Part shown: one piece after another, positions 8,596 through 16,841 of the stretch
Position numbering within the stretch: position 1 is the first letter of the stretch
Layout: every line of letters starts with the position of its first letter
Source: Nonomuraea muscovyensis
GTDB lineage: Bacteria; Actinomycetota; Actinomycetes; Streptosporangiales; Streptosporangiaceae
Direction of reading: 5' to 3'
Assembly: GCF_014207745.1 (NCBI RefSeq)
Contig: NZ_JACHJB010000001.1
Span: 3,377,463 to 3,441,462 of the forward strand
Length of the DNA stretch: 64,000 nt
Position numbers and translations under genes: made by a program
The notes under the pieces: generated by a model
Told to the model about the DNA's origin: nothing
What the model saw: the letters and a program-made list of their open reading frames with translations, nothing else
Database searches by the model: none

Positions 8596-9529
8596 CGTGG
8601 TGATCAGCTTCGCCGTCATCCTCGCCGTCTTCCTGGTGCTCCCGCTGATCGTCGGGCAGACCGAGCACAAGGTCATGGCCCACATGCAGTCGCGCCTCGG
8701 GCCGATGTACGCGGGCGGCTTCCACGGGTGGGCGCAACTGATCGCCGACGGGGTGAAGTTCGCGCAGAAGGAGGACGTCATCCCCGCCGCCGCCGACCGG
8801 CGCATCTTCATGATCGCTCCCGGGGTGGCGCTGGTGCCGTACCTCGTCGTCATGATCGTCATCCCGCTCGACCGGGACCTCGTCGCCGTGCACCTCGACG
8901 CGGGGTTGTTCTTCGTGCTCGCGGTGATGGGCGTCGGCGTGCTCGGCTCGATCATGGCCGGCTGGGCGTCGGCCAACAAGTACTCACTGCTCGGCGGCAT
9001 GCGCTCGGCCGCCCAGCTCATGGCGTACGAGCTGCCGCTCGTGCTGGCCGCCTCCTCGGTGGCGATGGCCGCCGGCACGCTGTCGCTGCCCGGCATCGTC
9101 GAGGCGTGGCAGTGGTGGTGGCTGCCGTGGCAGGCGATCGGCGGGGTGGTGTTCTTCCTGGCCGGCCTCGCCGAGCTGCGCCGCCCGCCGTTCGACATGC
9201 CGATCGCCGAATCCGAGATCATCATGGGGCCGATGACCGAGTACACCGGGATGCGGTTCGCCCTGTTCATGCTGTCGGAGTACGTCGGCATCGTGGTGTT
9301 GTCGTTCCTCACCACCGTGCTGTTCCTCGGCGGCTGGCACGGCCCGCTGCTGCCGGGCTGGCTGTGGACGCTGGTCAAGGTGTTCGCGCTGGCGTTCGTG
9401 GTGATCTGGCTTCGGGTCAGCCTCCCGCGGCTGCGCGAGGACCAGTTGCAGAAGCTCGCCTGGGCCGGCCTCGTCCCCCTCGCCCTCGTCCAGCTCGCCC
9501 TCACCGGCGTGGTCAAGGTCCTCTTCTGA
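8588..9529 (+). CDS. nuoH: NADH-quinone oxidoreductase subunit H
   Basis: 313 residues, about eight hydrophobic helices. The conserved cytoplasmic loops of the quinone-binding membrane subunit are visible: QSRLGPMYAGGFHGWAQ, RPPFDMPIAESEIIMGPMTE and TEYTGMRFALFMLSEY. It is shorter than the approximately 450-residue copies found in complete actinobacterial nuo operons, which have a C-terminal extension. After it the nuo order is interrupted for 4.5 kb. Confidence 0.95.
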   Translation: MLDVVISFAVILAVFLVLPLIVGQTEHKVMAHMQSRLGPMYAGGFHGWAQLIADGVKFAQKEDVIPAAADRRIFMIAPGVALVPYLVVMIVIPLDRDLVAVHLDAGLFFVLAVMGVGVLGSIMAGWASANKYSLLGGMRSAAQLMAYELPLVLAASSVAMAAGTLSLPGIVEAWQWWWLPWQAIGGVVFFLAGLAELRRPPFDMPIAESEIIMGPMTEYTGMRFALFMLSEYVGIVVLSFLTTVLFLGGWHGPLLPGWLWTLVKVFALAFVVIWLRVSLPRLREDQLQKLAWAGLVPLALVQLALTGVVKVLF

Positions 9530-9572
9530 CCGCTCCGGCGCCCTCCCGCCCACCTGTCCCGGAGGTGAGTGC

Positions 9573-10577
9573 ATGACCGCCGGTGTCCAGCGGCCACGAG
9601 ACGGTGAGTCCATGGCCGCTCGATTGGTCCCGTACGGGGGAGCGACGTGGCAGACGCGCTGCCCCGGAACCTCCCTGTCGTGGCACGAGGGGACGCTCAC
9701 GGCCGCGGACGCGGTGACGGGCCAGTCGGTGTCGCTGACCCCGGCTGCGCTGTACCACTACTGCTACGGGCAGGAGGTCGTGGGAGTCGACGGCAAGCCG
9801 GAGCCGCGTCCGGTCACCGGCCTCGCCGCGCTGGACGCCGACGGCCTGGTGCTGCTCGACCTGCCAGGCGCCTGGCACGCCCCCTTCGTGCACCACTTCA
9901 CCGTGGCGGCGGGGCTCCCGGTCGTGGACGCCCGTAGGGCGCCGTCCGGGCAGGTCCGGGCGGTTCTCGCCGGACGGGCACCGGGCTGGCGCCGCCTGTC
10001 GGGCCTGCCCCGGCCCTGGCTGTGGAGGTGGCGCCTGCCCATCGCCGTCGGCGCCGGTGTCGCAGGGCTCGCCCTGATGACCTATCTCGCCATGTCCGGG
10101 GCGTGGCTGGCCTGGCGCGGCATCGCGTCCCTGGGCCGGCTGGTCCTGGACCTGGTCGACGCCAAATGGCTGGCCATGGCCTTCAGCCCCCTGCTCCTGG
10201 TCGTCCGCCCGGTGGCGGCCCGCATGCACAGGTTGCGGACTCGGCGCGGCACGGTCCTCGGCCCGCCCGGCGGGCCGCATCTCCAGGTGCGACAAGGCTG
10301 GCTGCACGTCACCCGAGGCAAGCACACCATCGAGAAGTTCTTGCTGGCCAGGGCCGGTGGCTTGGCCGCCGGTCTCCTGGTCTACCGCTGTGAGGGGGGC
10401 GCCGGCCTGGTCGTCACGGACCGGTTCGGGCACCCGCTCCACCACCTGCCGGGTCCCTGGCCGCACGACGACGTCCACCGCTTCGCGACGCGCAACAAGC
10501 TGGAGCTGCGGGTGCGCTCGTTCTCGCGGGCGGAGTACGTCGCCCTGATCAGATCCTGCCGGGACGCCTCCCCGTGA
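9573..10577 (+). CDS. Uncharacterised membrane protein inserted in the nuo cluster
   Basis: 334 residues from the ATG at 9573, which has a strong ribosome site (GGAGGTGAG) 43 bp after nuoH. Two hydrophobic segments (about residues 153-178 and 198-216) separate an N-terminal soluble half of about 150 residues from a C-terminal soluble domain. Both soluble parts look strand-rich (SLSWHEGTLTAADAVTGQSV; GAGLVVTDRFGHPLHHLPG). No catalytic motif is evident. Its tight spacing suggests it is read with nuoA-H; whether it is an accessory complex I subunit is unknown. Not recognised. Confidence 0.7.
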   Translation: MTAGVQRPRDGESMAARLVPYGGATWQTRCPGTSLSWHEGTLTAADAVTGQSVSLTPAALYHYCYGQEVVGVDGKPEPRPVTGLAALDADGLVLLDLPGAWHAPFVHHFTVAAGLPVVDARRAPSGQVRAVLAGRAPGWRRLSGLPRPWLWRWRLPIAVGAGVAGLALMTYLAMSGAWLAWRGIASLGRLVLDLVDAKWLAMAFSPLLLVVRPVAARMHRLRTRRGTVLGPPGGPHLQVRQGWLHVTRGKHTIEKFLLARAGGLAAGLLVYRCEGGAGLVVTDRFGHPLHHLPGPWPHDDVHRFATRNKLELRVRSFSRAEYVALIRSCRDASP

Positions 10578-10660
10578 CGTGATCGCGCCGGAGGCCAGGA
10601 GCGGGAGCCGAGGAGGGTGGCCGGCCACGCGGCGTCCCGCTACCGGAATCGTCGGTAGTG

Positions 10661-10680
10661 CTCCGGCCTTCAGACCGGGG
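10661..10680. repeat. IS605 left-end hairpin
   Basis: CTCCGG (10661-10666) pairs with CCGGGG (10675-10680) around the loop CCTTCAGA. It shares the CTCCGG-TTCAG core with the right-end hairpin, as expected for TnpA recognition. Confidence 0.6.
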
Positions 10681-10753
10681 GTGAAGCCGACCGTCCCGCG
10701 TAGCGGGGCAGGGATAGCCGATTCGCCGCCAGGCGGACCGGCGTCCACCTGAC

Positions 10754-11170
10754 TCACAGGGGCCGGTTCTGCTGCTCGATGTACTGGCGCAGGACACTGA
10801 TCGGCGCTCCACCCACTGAACCGGCGAAGTAGGAGCCAGACCACAACGTGTTCGCCCGGTAGGAGTGGGCGGCCAGTTCGGGGAACTCTTGCCGCATCCG
10901 CCTGGAGGAGACGCCCTTGAGGCTGTTGACCAGCTTGGACAAGGCGATCTTGGGCGGGAAGTTGACCAGCAGGTGGACGTGGTTGTTCTCGCCGTTGAAC
11001 TCGGCCAGGCCGGTTTCGAAGTCGGCGCTGACCGCTCTCATGATCTCTTCCAGGCGGGTCAGGTGGGTGTCGGTGAACACCCGATGCCGGAACTTCGTCA
11101 TGAAAACCAAATGAGCGTGCAGGACGAAAACACAGTGTCTGCCGGTTCTGATATCGCCGTACTCGGCCAT
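10754..11170 (-). CDS. tnpA: IS200/IS605 transposase TnpA (HUH/Y1)
   Basis: 138 residues, exactly the usual size. It is a single-domain Y1 transposase that cuts and rejoins single-stranded element ends. The HUH metal motif is His64/His66 (ENNHVHLLVNFPP) and the catalytic tyrosine is Tyr130 (SVLRQYIEQQ). The start ATG lies 22 bp from the divergent tnpB start, so their promoters overlap. All key residues are present, so the element looks capable of movement. Confidence 0.95.
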   Translation of the reverse strand: MAEYGDIRTGRHCVFVLHAHLVFMTKFRHRVFTDTHLTRLEEIMRAVSADFETGLAEFNGENNHVHLLVNFPPKIALSKLVNSLKGVSSRRMRQEFPELAAHSYRANTLWSGSYFAGSVGGAPISVLRQYIEQQNRPL

Positions 11171-11192
11171 AAACCAACTGTAGGGTGATCGG

Positions 11193-12428
11193 GTGCAGTT
11201 GCGGTACTCCTACCGGATCGACCCGACCCCCGGCCAGCGGATCGACCTGGCCAAGGCATTCGGGTGCGCCCGCGTGGTGTTCAACGACGCGCTCGCGCTG
11301 CGCAATCACGCTCATGAGCAAGGACTGCCGTTCCTCACCGACGCCGACCTGTCCCGCGCTGTGATCACCGAGGCGAAGAAGACCCCGCGGCGGGCCTGGC
11401 TGGGCGAGGTGTCCGCCGTGGTACTCCAGCAGGCCCTGGCGGACTGCACCACCGCGTTCCGCAACTTCTTCGCCTCTGTCTCCGGCAGGCGCAAGGGGCC
11501 GAAACTCGCGCCGCCCCGCTTCCGGTCCCGCAAGGACAACCGGCAGGCGATCCAGTTCACCAAGAACGCCCGCTTCTCGATCACCGCGCAGGGCAGGCTG
11601 CGCTTGCCGAAGATCGGGGATGTGGCGGTGCGCTGGTCACGGGAACTGCCCGCCGAGCCGTCGTCGGTCACGGTCTTCAAGGACGCGGCCGGGCGATACT
11701 TCGCCTCGTTCGTGCTCCAGGTGACCCAGACGGCGTTGCCCGAGACCGGCGCCGAGACGGGCACTGAGACCAGCACTGAGACCGGCGCTGAGACGGGGAT
11801 CGACCTGGGGCTGGGGCACTTCGCCGTCCTGGCCGACGGCACCAAGGTGTCCTCGCCGAGATTCCTGCGCCGTGCGGAGAAGAAGCTCAGGAAACTCCAG
11901 CGGGCGCTGTCGCGCAAGCAGAAAGGATCGAGCAACCGGGCCAGGGCCCGCCTGCGGGTTGCCCGCCAGCACGCCAGGGTCGCCGACGCGCGCCGCGAGT
12001 TCCACCACCAGACCTCCACGCGGATTATCCGCGACAACCAAGCGGTGTATGTGGAGGACCTGGCGGTCAAGGGACTGGCCCGCACCCGGTTGGCCAAGAG
12101 CGTCCACGATGCCGGGTGGTCGGCGTTCGTGGGCATGCTGGAGTACAAGGCGAAGCTGTATGGCAGGTACTTCGCCAAGGTCGGCCGGTTCTTCCCCTCC
12201 TCCAAGCTGTGTTCGGCGTGCGGTGTCGTCGCCGAGGCGATGCCGCTGTCGGTGCGGGAGTGGACCTGCCCGTGCGGGTTCACCCACGACCGGGATGTGA
12301 ACGCCGCGATCAACATTCTCGCCGCCGGACGGGCGGAGAGACAAAACGCCTGTGGAGATCAGGTAAGACCCGGATCCGTCCGGGCACAGATCAGCGAAAC
12401 AGGACGCCGGGGAAGTGCCGCCGCGTGA
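11193..12428 (+). CDS. tnpB: TnpB, RNA-guided nuclease of the IS605 element
   Basis: 411 residues from GTG 11193 (upstream AGGGTGA). The split RuvC nuclease is intact: Asp204 (GIDLGLGHF), Glu288 (VYVEDLAVKGL) and Asp368 (HDRDVNAA). The zinc ribbon is Cys340/Cys343 (LCSACG) with Cys359/Cys361 (WTCPCGF); the second pair is CxC, one residue shorter than the common CxxC. Characterised TnpB proteins use an omega RNA from the element's right end to cleave DNA. Odd feature: a 12-bp tandem repeat (11739-11795) inserts an ETGAETGTETSTETGAETG-like spacer immediately before the RuvC-I aspartate. Confidence 0.95.
   Translation: MQLRYSYRIDPTPGQRIDLAKAFGCARVVFNDALALRNHAHEQGLPFLTDADLSRAVITEAKKTPRRAWLGEVSAVVLQQALADCTTAFRNFFASVSGRRKGPKLAPPRFRSRKDNRQAIQFTKNARFSITAQGRLRLPKIGDVAVRWSRELPAEPSSVTVFKDAAGRYFASFVLQVTQTALPETGAETGTETSTETGAETGIDLGLGHFAVLADGTKVSSPRFLRRAEKKLRKLQRALSRKQKGSSNRARARLRVARQHARVADARREFHHQTSTRIIRDNQAVYVEDLAVKGLARTRLAKSVHDAGWSAFVGMLEYKAKLYGRYFAKVGRFFPSSKLCSACGVVAEAMPLSVREWTCPCGFTHDRDVNAAINILAAGRAERQNACGDQVRPGSVRAQISETGRRGSAAA
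11739..11795 (+). repeat. 12-bp tandem repeat inside tnpB before RuvC-I
   Basis: A partial copy followed by four copies of a 12-bp unit (GGCACTGAGACC and variants) encode the four-residue unit GAET/GTET/STET/GAET. The frame is preserved and the nuclease aspartate follows two codons later. The unit number may vary between copies of the element. Confidence 0.9.
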
Positions 12429-12480
12429 ACGGGACGGCACAGGCCAGAATCTCCGGGCTTCAGCCCGGAGAGCGCGTCAA
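12320..12480 (+). ncRNA. Predicted omega RNA region of the IS605 element
   Basis: By family knowledge the TnpB guide RNA overlaps the 3' end of tnpB and runs through the right-end hairpin (here 12451-12470). The guide part would start at the flank just outside the element (from 12481, ATGACGGCCCCGTCAG). The 5' boundary given is approximate and no experiment or covariance model supports it here. Confidence 0.35.
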
Positions 12481-12491
12481 ATGACGGCCCC

Positions 12492-12630
12492 GTCAGCGGA
12501 CGCCCGCCAGTGCCACGGTCGTCAGTGGACGCCCGCCAGTGCCACGGTCGTCAGTGGACGCCTGCCGGTGTCATGGTCGTGGTCAGTGGACGCCCGCCGG
12601 CGCCACGGTCGTCTTCAGTGGACGATCGCC
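12492..12630. repeat. 29-bp tandem repeat downstream of the kinase gene
   Basis: Copies start with GTCAG(C/T)GGACG at 12492, 12521, 12550 and 12582, and a truncated one at 12613-12630 contains the kinase stop codon. Units 1 and 2 are 29 bp; unit 3 has three extra bases. Read on the minus strand each unit repeats the kinase's last codons and stop (GTCCACTGA), so the gene end has been duplicated outward. There are no spacers, so it is not a CRISPR array. Confidence 0.9.
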
Positions 12631-13916
12631 AGCATCACGTCCGAGGCCGAGGGGCGGTCCTCGGGCTGCTTGTGCAGGCAGGCCCCCACGACGCCCCGGA
12701 GGGCCGGCGGCAGGGGCGATAAGTCCGGGTGGACCGTCAGCACCCGGTTGAACACAGCCGGCACCGTGTCCTCACCGAACGCCGGGCGCCCCGTGGCCGC
12801 GAACACCATCGTCACCGCCCAGCTGAACACGTCGGACGGCGGTCCCACCGGAGCGCCCGACAACTGCTCGGGCGACATGTAGGGCGGGGTGCCCACCATC
12901 TTGCCCGAGGTCATCGTCATCTGGTCGAGGGCCCGTGCGATGCCGAAGTCGATCACCCTGGGCCCGTCGTTGCCGATCAGGACGTTGCTCGGCTTGAAGT
13001 CGCGATGGACGATCCCCGCCTTGTGGATGGCCGCCAGCGCGCCGGAGGTGGACAGCGCCAGCCGCGTCAGGCCGTCCTCGTCGCGCGGACCGTGCCGGCG
13101 GACGAGCTGCTCCAGCGAGGGGCCGTCGACGTACTCGCTCACGATGTAGGCGTGCTGGCCCGTGATGTTGACGTCGAGCAGTCGCGCGGTGGAGAACGTG
13201 GCAACCCTGCGCGCGGCGTCCACCTCCCTCGCGAACCGGGCGCGCGCCGTCTCGTCCACCAGGTCGTGCAGGACCTTGACCGCGACCTGCGCCCCGCTGG
13301 GAGCCGCCGCGAGGTAGACGGCTCCCTGGCCGCCGCGCCCGAGGGAGCGGAGCACCCGGTAGGGACCGATCCATTCGGGTTCGCCAGGGCGAGGCCGCGA
13401 CTGCGACGTCGGGTGGGTCGGCCGCTGGTGCGGGTCGGGATGGCGGTAGGACGGGTTGGTGTGCCGGCCGTGGAGGAGGCTCGCGTGGGGGTGCGGCCCC
13501 TGAGGCCCGGCCTGAATTCCGGTCCGGGCTCCGGCGTGCGGCCCGGCGGGGAAAGTGCCACCGGCGACCGCGTGGCCGAGCCTGCTGAGACGGGCCCTGG
13601 CCATCGCGGGGACGAGGATGCCCGAGTGGATCACGCCACCCAGCCAGCCGACCACCAGCGCCAGCGAGATCAGCGTCGACATCGGCTCCGGGATGTCCTC
13701 GAACTGGTCGTAGCTGACGGCCACGATGACGAACGAGCCGATGCACACCGTGTAGACGGCCGCACCGACCACCTGCCACACGCTGCGCAGCCAGTAGGCC
13801 GCGAACCCGATCGTGAACGGCGTCGCCAGCCCGCACGTAAACAGCGGCAGGACCGCCCACCCCACGGCGGCGGCCCACGCGAGCCCGCTGGGGCGGCCTG
13901 GACGGCTGTTCGACAT
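12615..13916 (-). CDS. Membrane Ser/Thr protein kinase
   Basis: 433 residues. Three hydrophobic segments occupy the first 105 residues, followed by a His/Pro-rich linker (about 120-180) and a complete Hanks-type kinase domain to the C-terminus: glycine loop LGRGGQGAVY (192-201), Lys214 (VAVKVL), HRDFKPSN (His304-Asp306) and DFGIA (Asp323), then TPPYMSPEQL. The catalytic loop has HRDF instead of the usual HRDL. Actinobacterial Pkn proteins normally place the kinase first and a sensor after one helix; here the order is reversed and there is no extracytoplasmic sensor domain. It lies antisense between the two halves of the nuo cluster. Substrate unknown. Confidence 0.93.
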   Translation of the reverse strand: MSNSRPGRPSGLAWAAAVGWAVLPLFTCGLATPFTIGFAAYWLRSVWQVVGAAVYTVCIGSFVIVAVSYDQFEDIPEPMSTLISLALVVGWLGGVIHSGILVPAMARARLSRLGHAVAGGTFPAGPHAGARTGIQAGPQGPHPHASLLHGRHTNPSYRHPDPHQRPTHPTSQSRPRPGEPEWIGPYRVLRSLGRGGQGAVYLAAAPSGAQVAVKVLHDLVDETARARFAREVDAARRVATFSTARLLDVNITGQHAYIVSEYVDGPSLEQLVRRHGPRDEDGLTRLALSTSGALAAIHKAGIVHRDFKPSNVLIGNDGPRVIDFGIARALDQMTMTSGKMVGTPPYMSPEQLSGAPVGPPSDVFSWAVTMVFAATGRPAFGEDTVPAVFNRVLTVHPDLSPLPPALRGVVGACLHKQPEDRPSASDVMLAIVH

Positions 13917-13954
13917 GCCGGAAGGCTATCGCCCTGTAGCGGCGCATATCGGGC

Positions 13955-14008
13955 TGTGGACCAATGTTGTGGATAACCCCCCTCCAGCCTGTGGATAGCT
14001 GTGGAAAA
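13955..14008 (-). promoter_or_regulatory. Cluster of four DnaA-box-like sites
   Basis: On the minus strand four 9-mers of the form NNNTCCACA occur in 54 bp: TGGTCCACA (13955-13963), TTATCCACA (13968-13976, the perfect consensus), CTATCCACA (13990-13998) and TTTTCCACA (14000-14008). They lie between the divergent kinase and nuoI genes, just upstream of both. The stretch is also unusually AT-rich for this genome. Function (regulation or DnaA titration) is inference. Confidence 0.55.
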
Positions 14009-14068
14009 ACTGGGGATAACGGGTCTGGCTCATTCACCTGTGCCGCCAAGTGCGCAATGATGATGACC

Positions 14069-15649
14069 ATGGCGCGGATACCGGGAGTGGGGTTGGCGAA
14101 GGGGCTCTCCGTCACCCTCCGCCACATGCTGCGCAAATCCGTGACGCAGCAGTATCCCGAGGTCAAGCCTGACCTCCCGCCCCGCAGCCGCGGCGTGATC
14201 GCCCTGGTCGAGGAAAACTGCACCTCCTGCATGCTGTGCGCCCGGGAGTGCCCCGACTGGTGCATCTACATCGATTCCCACAAGGAGACGCTGCCCGCTC
14301 CCGAAGGCGGCCGTCCCCGCCAGCGCAACGTCCTCGACCGGTTCGCCATCGACTTCGCCCTGTGCATGTACTGCGGCATCTGCATCGAGGTGTGCCCGTT
14401 CGACGCGCTGTTCTGGTCGCCGGAGTTCGAGTACGCCGAGGGTGACATCCGCGACCTCCTGCACGAGAAGGACCGGCTGACCGCCTGGAGCGCCACGGTC
14501 CCGCCGCCGCCGGCCCACGACCCCGGCGCCGAACCCCCCAAGGAGCTCGCGGCCGCTCCCCGCCGCCCGGCCCGTCCCGACACGGGCGAGCCCGCCGCCC
14601 GCACCTCCTCCACCGGCACGTCGCCGGACCGCCCTTCCGGTACGACCGCCGAGCGTCCCCGCCCCGCCGCCTCGACCACCACGGCAGGCGAGCCGTCGTC
14701 ACCGGGGGCCACCGAGGCGCGGCGACCCGCCGGCCCCGCGGGAGACCGGCCGCCGGCCGGCGAGCAGCAGCCGCCGGGCACGACGCCCCAGCCGACCAGC
14801 GGCGACGCGGCCTCCGGGCCGTCGTCGGCCTCGGACGCCTCCGTCTCCGGAGCCCCGGCCGCACCGGGCGACTTGGGCGACTCAGGCGACTCGGGTGCTG
14901 GAGGGCGGACCTCCCCCCGTCCGGGCGCTCAGGACCAGGGGCGCGCGCCCGGCGCGCGGGCCCCGCGCGAGGGGCGCATGGCCAACGTACGCGGCATCCG
15001 TCCGCCCGGCGCCCTCCCGACGCCCCCGTCGGCGAACGAGGCGACCACGCCGTCCAAGCGCCTTTCGGAGGGAGAGCCCACGACTGAGGATGCGGGCAGG
15101 TCGGCGGAGGCGGCCGGCGGCTCCGAGCCGGACAGGCCGGCGGGAGATCCCGCGATCCCGGACTCCGGCGACCCCGCGAAGAAGCACCCGATTTCGGAGA
15201 CCGGCGACGCCGGGCGGCGCCTGATCCCGGAGACCGGCGAGTCGGCGGGAACGTCCGTGGTTTCGGACCGGGCGCCTGCTGGGAGGACGTCAACGTCCAC
15301 GGAGACCGGGGAGACGTCCTCGTCCGGCGAACCTGCCAGGGGCGCTGGCGAGTCCTCGGCAGGACACAGGGCTTCCACAGGAGAAGCACCGTCAGACGAG
15401 CCGATCGAAGCGGCCGAGCCGGCCGAGGCGGCCCCCGGGTCGCCCGCGGCTGACGAGGGTTCATCCACAGGCCGCGCGTCCTCCGAAGAGTTTTCCACAG
15501 CCCAGGGCGAGCCGCGCCCGGCTCCCGACCCGGAGGGGCAGACTGCTGCCCCGAGCCCGCGCAGGCGGCGGATGCCCGATCCCCGATCCATCCGCCCGCC
15601 CGGGCGGCTCACCCCTGACGAGACGAGGGAGTCCGAGGAGGAGTCGTGA
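14069..15649 (+). CDS. nuoI: NADH-quinone oxidoreductase subunit I with a giant disordered tail
   Basis: 526 residues from ATG 14069; ATGs at 14057, 14060 and 14063 are alternatives. The first 160 residues are a normal NuoI with two 4Fe-4S motifs: Cys51/54/57/61 ([14 protein letters not shown]) and Cys99/102/105/109 ([13 protein letters not shown]), which hold clusters N6a and N6b. The remaining 360 residues are low-complexity Pro/Ala/Gly/Ser/Glu-rich and presumably disordered. Two islands in the tail are alike: [14 protein letters not shown] (about residue 305) and [14 protein letters not shown] (near the C-terminus). Ordinary NuoI has about 160-220 residues. The stop overlaps nuoJ (GTGA). 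Being cut off from nuoA-H, it probably starts a separate transcript. Confidence 0.93.
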   Translation: MARIPGVGLAKGLSVTLRHMLRKSVTQQYPEVKPDLPPRSRGVIALVEENCTSCMLCARECPDWCIYIDSHKETLPAPEGGRPRQRNVLDRFAIDFALCMYCGICIEVCPFDALFWSPEFEYAEGDIRDLLHEKDRLTAWSATVPPPPAHDPGAEPPKELAAAPRRPARPDTGEPAARTSSTGTSPDRPSGTTAERPRPAASTTTAGEPSSPGATEARRPAGPAGDRPPAGEQQPPGTTPQPTSGDAASGPSSASDASVSGAPAAPGDLGDSGDSGAGGRTSPRPGAQDQGRAPGARAPREGRMANVRGIRPPGALPTPPSANEATTPSKRLSEGEPTTEDAGRSAEAAGGSEPDRPAGDPAIPDSGDPAKKHPISETGDAGRRLIPETGESAGTSVVSDRAPAGRTSTSTETGETSSSGEPARGAGESSAGHRASTGEAPSDEPIEAAEPAEAAPGSPAADEGSSTGRASSEEFSTAQGEPRPAPDPEGQTAAPSPRRRRMPDPRSIRPPGRLTPDETRESEEES

Positions 15650-16281
15650 CCGAGGTGGTGCCCTCCTACCTGTCACCCACCGGCCAGGAGATCGTCTTCT
15701 TGCTGCTGGGCGCGGTGGCGGTCGGATCGGCGCTGCTCGTCGTCACGACCCGGCAGCTCGTCCACGCGGCCCTGTGGCTGGTGCTCTGCTTCGGCGCGCT
15801 GGCCGGGTGCTACCTGGTGCTGACCGCGGAGTTCGTCGCCTGGGTGCAGGTGCTCATCTACGTGGGCGCGGTGGTCGTCCTGCTGCTGTTCGGCATCATG
15901 CTCACGCGGGCGCCGATCGGCCGCACCGCCGACCTCGACAGCGGCAACCGCGTCGTCGCGGCGCTGGTGGCCGTGGCGACGGCCGCCCTCCTGGTCACGG
16001 TCGTGGTCGACGCGTTCCGCACGGCCTACATGCCGCTCGTCCCGGGCCAGGGGGCGGCGAAGGAGTTGGGAGCCAGCGTGTTCAGCACGTGGGTGCTGCC
16101 GTTCGAGGCGCTGTCCGTGCTCCTGCTGGCCGCCCTGATCGGCGCCATCGTCCTGTCCCGTACGGACATCCCCGGAGGCCCGGCGAGCGAGGGCAGGGCC
16201 GGACCCCCCGAGGACGGCTCGCCGTCCGCCGGCACCGCGCGCCGGGACGGGGAGTCGTCTGACCAGGACGGGGGGCATTAG
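15646..16281 (+). CDS. nuoJ: NADH-quinone oxidoreductase subunit J
   Basis: 211 residues with five hydrophobic helices. The helix-3 region carries the conserved [21 protein letters not shown], with the pi-bulge glycine found in NuoJ/ND6 that gates proton pumping. A charged 35-residue C-terminal tail follows the last helix. GTG start overlaps nuoI by four bases; the TAG stop overlaps the nuoK GTG by one base. Confidence 0.94.
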   Translation: MTEVVPSYLSPTGQEIVFLLLGAVAVGSALLVVTTRQLVHAALWLVLCFGALAGCYLVLTAEFVAWVQVLIYVGAVVVLLLFGIMLTRAPIGRTADLDSGNRVVAALVAVATAALLVTVVVDAFRTAYMPLVPGQGAAKELGASVFSTWVLPFEALSVLLLAALIGAIVLSRTDIPGGPASEGRAGPPEDGSPSAGTARRDGESSDQDGGH

Positions 16282-16841
16282 TGCACGTCGTCTATCCGGC
16301 GGTCGTCTCCGCTCTTCTCTTCTCCATCGGGGTGTACGGTGTGCTCGCGCGCCGCAACACGATCCTCGTGCTCATGTCGGTCGAGTTGATGCTCAACGCC
16401 GTCAACCTCAACCTGGTGGCGTTCGACGTGTGGTTGCGCGACCGGCTGCACAGCGGCCAGGTGCTGACGCTGTTCGTCATCGTGATCGCGGCGGCCGAGG
16501 TGGGCGTGGGGCTCGCCATCGTGCTCGCCCTCTACCGCAACCGCCGGACCGTCGACCTCGACCACCTCCGCGACCTGGCCGAACCACCCAAGCCGTCCTC
16601 CGCCGCAGACCCTCACACCTCCGCCACCACCACCGGCACGCCCCTCGGGTGGTCGGCGTCCCCTGCCGGATCAGTGGCGGGCACGCCTCCCGCCGGGTCC
16701 GGTGAGGCCGCGTCGTCCGTCGGGTCCGGCGATGCCCCGCCTTCCGTCGGGTCTGGTGAGGCCGCCCCTGCCGCTGGGCCCGGCGATGCCGCACCTCCTG
16801 CCGGCACCGAGCAGGCAGCCAAGAGAGGGGGCGAAGGGTGA
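16281..16841 (+). CDS. nuoK: NADH-quinone oxidoreductase subunit K with repeat tail
   Basis: 186 residues against about 100 in most bacteria. The first 100 are canonical NuoK with three helices and the two membrane glutamates needed for proton transfer (Glu35 in [13 protein letters not shown], Glu73 in [13 protein letters not shown]). The extra 85 residues are a Gly/Ser/Pro/Ala tail with imperfect repeats of about seven residues ([27 protein letters not shown]). This is a slippage-type extension like others in this window. It overlaps nuoL by four bases. Confidence 0.93.
   Translation: MHVVYPAVVSALLFSIGVYGVLARRNTILVLMSVELMLNAVNLNLVAFDVWLRDRLHSGQVLTLFVIVIAAAEVGVGLAIVLALYRNRRTVDLDHLRDLAEPPKPSSAADPHTSATTTGTPLGWSASPAGSVAGTPPAGSGEAASSVGSGDAPPSVGSGEAAPAAGPGDAAPPAGTEQAAKRGGEG

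Larger units (their letters stand above)
10641..12480. mobile_element. IS200/IS605-family element with tnpA and tnpB
   Basis: Divergent tnpA and tnpB are flanked by subterminal hairpins: left CTCCGG/CCGGGG around 10661-10680 and right CTCCGGGCT/AGCCCGGAG at 12451-12470. The right end is placed at the GCGTCAA ending at 12480, typical for this family. The left end is uncertain within about 10641-10661. IS605 elements transpose as single strands without target duplication, so no direct repeat is expected. It sits between nuoH and nuoI with the neighbouring membrane-protein gene and the kinase gene left intact. Confidence 0.88.

Noticed and set aside
12492..12630. 29-bp repeats that resemble a CRISPR array
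   Set aside because: Units follow each other directly without spacers, so this is a tandem repeat.
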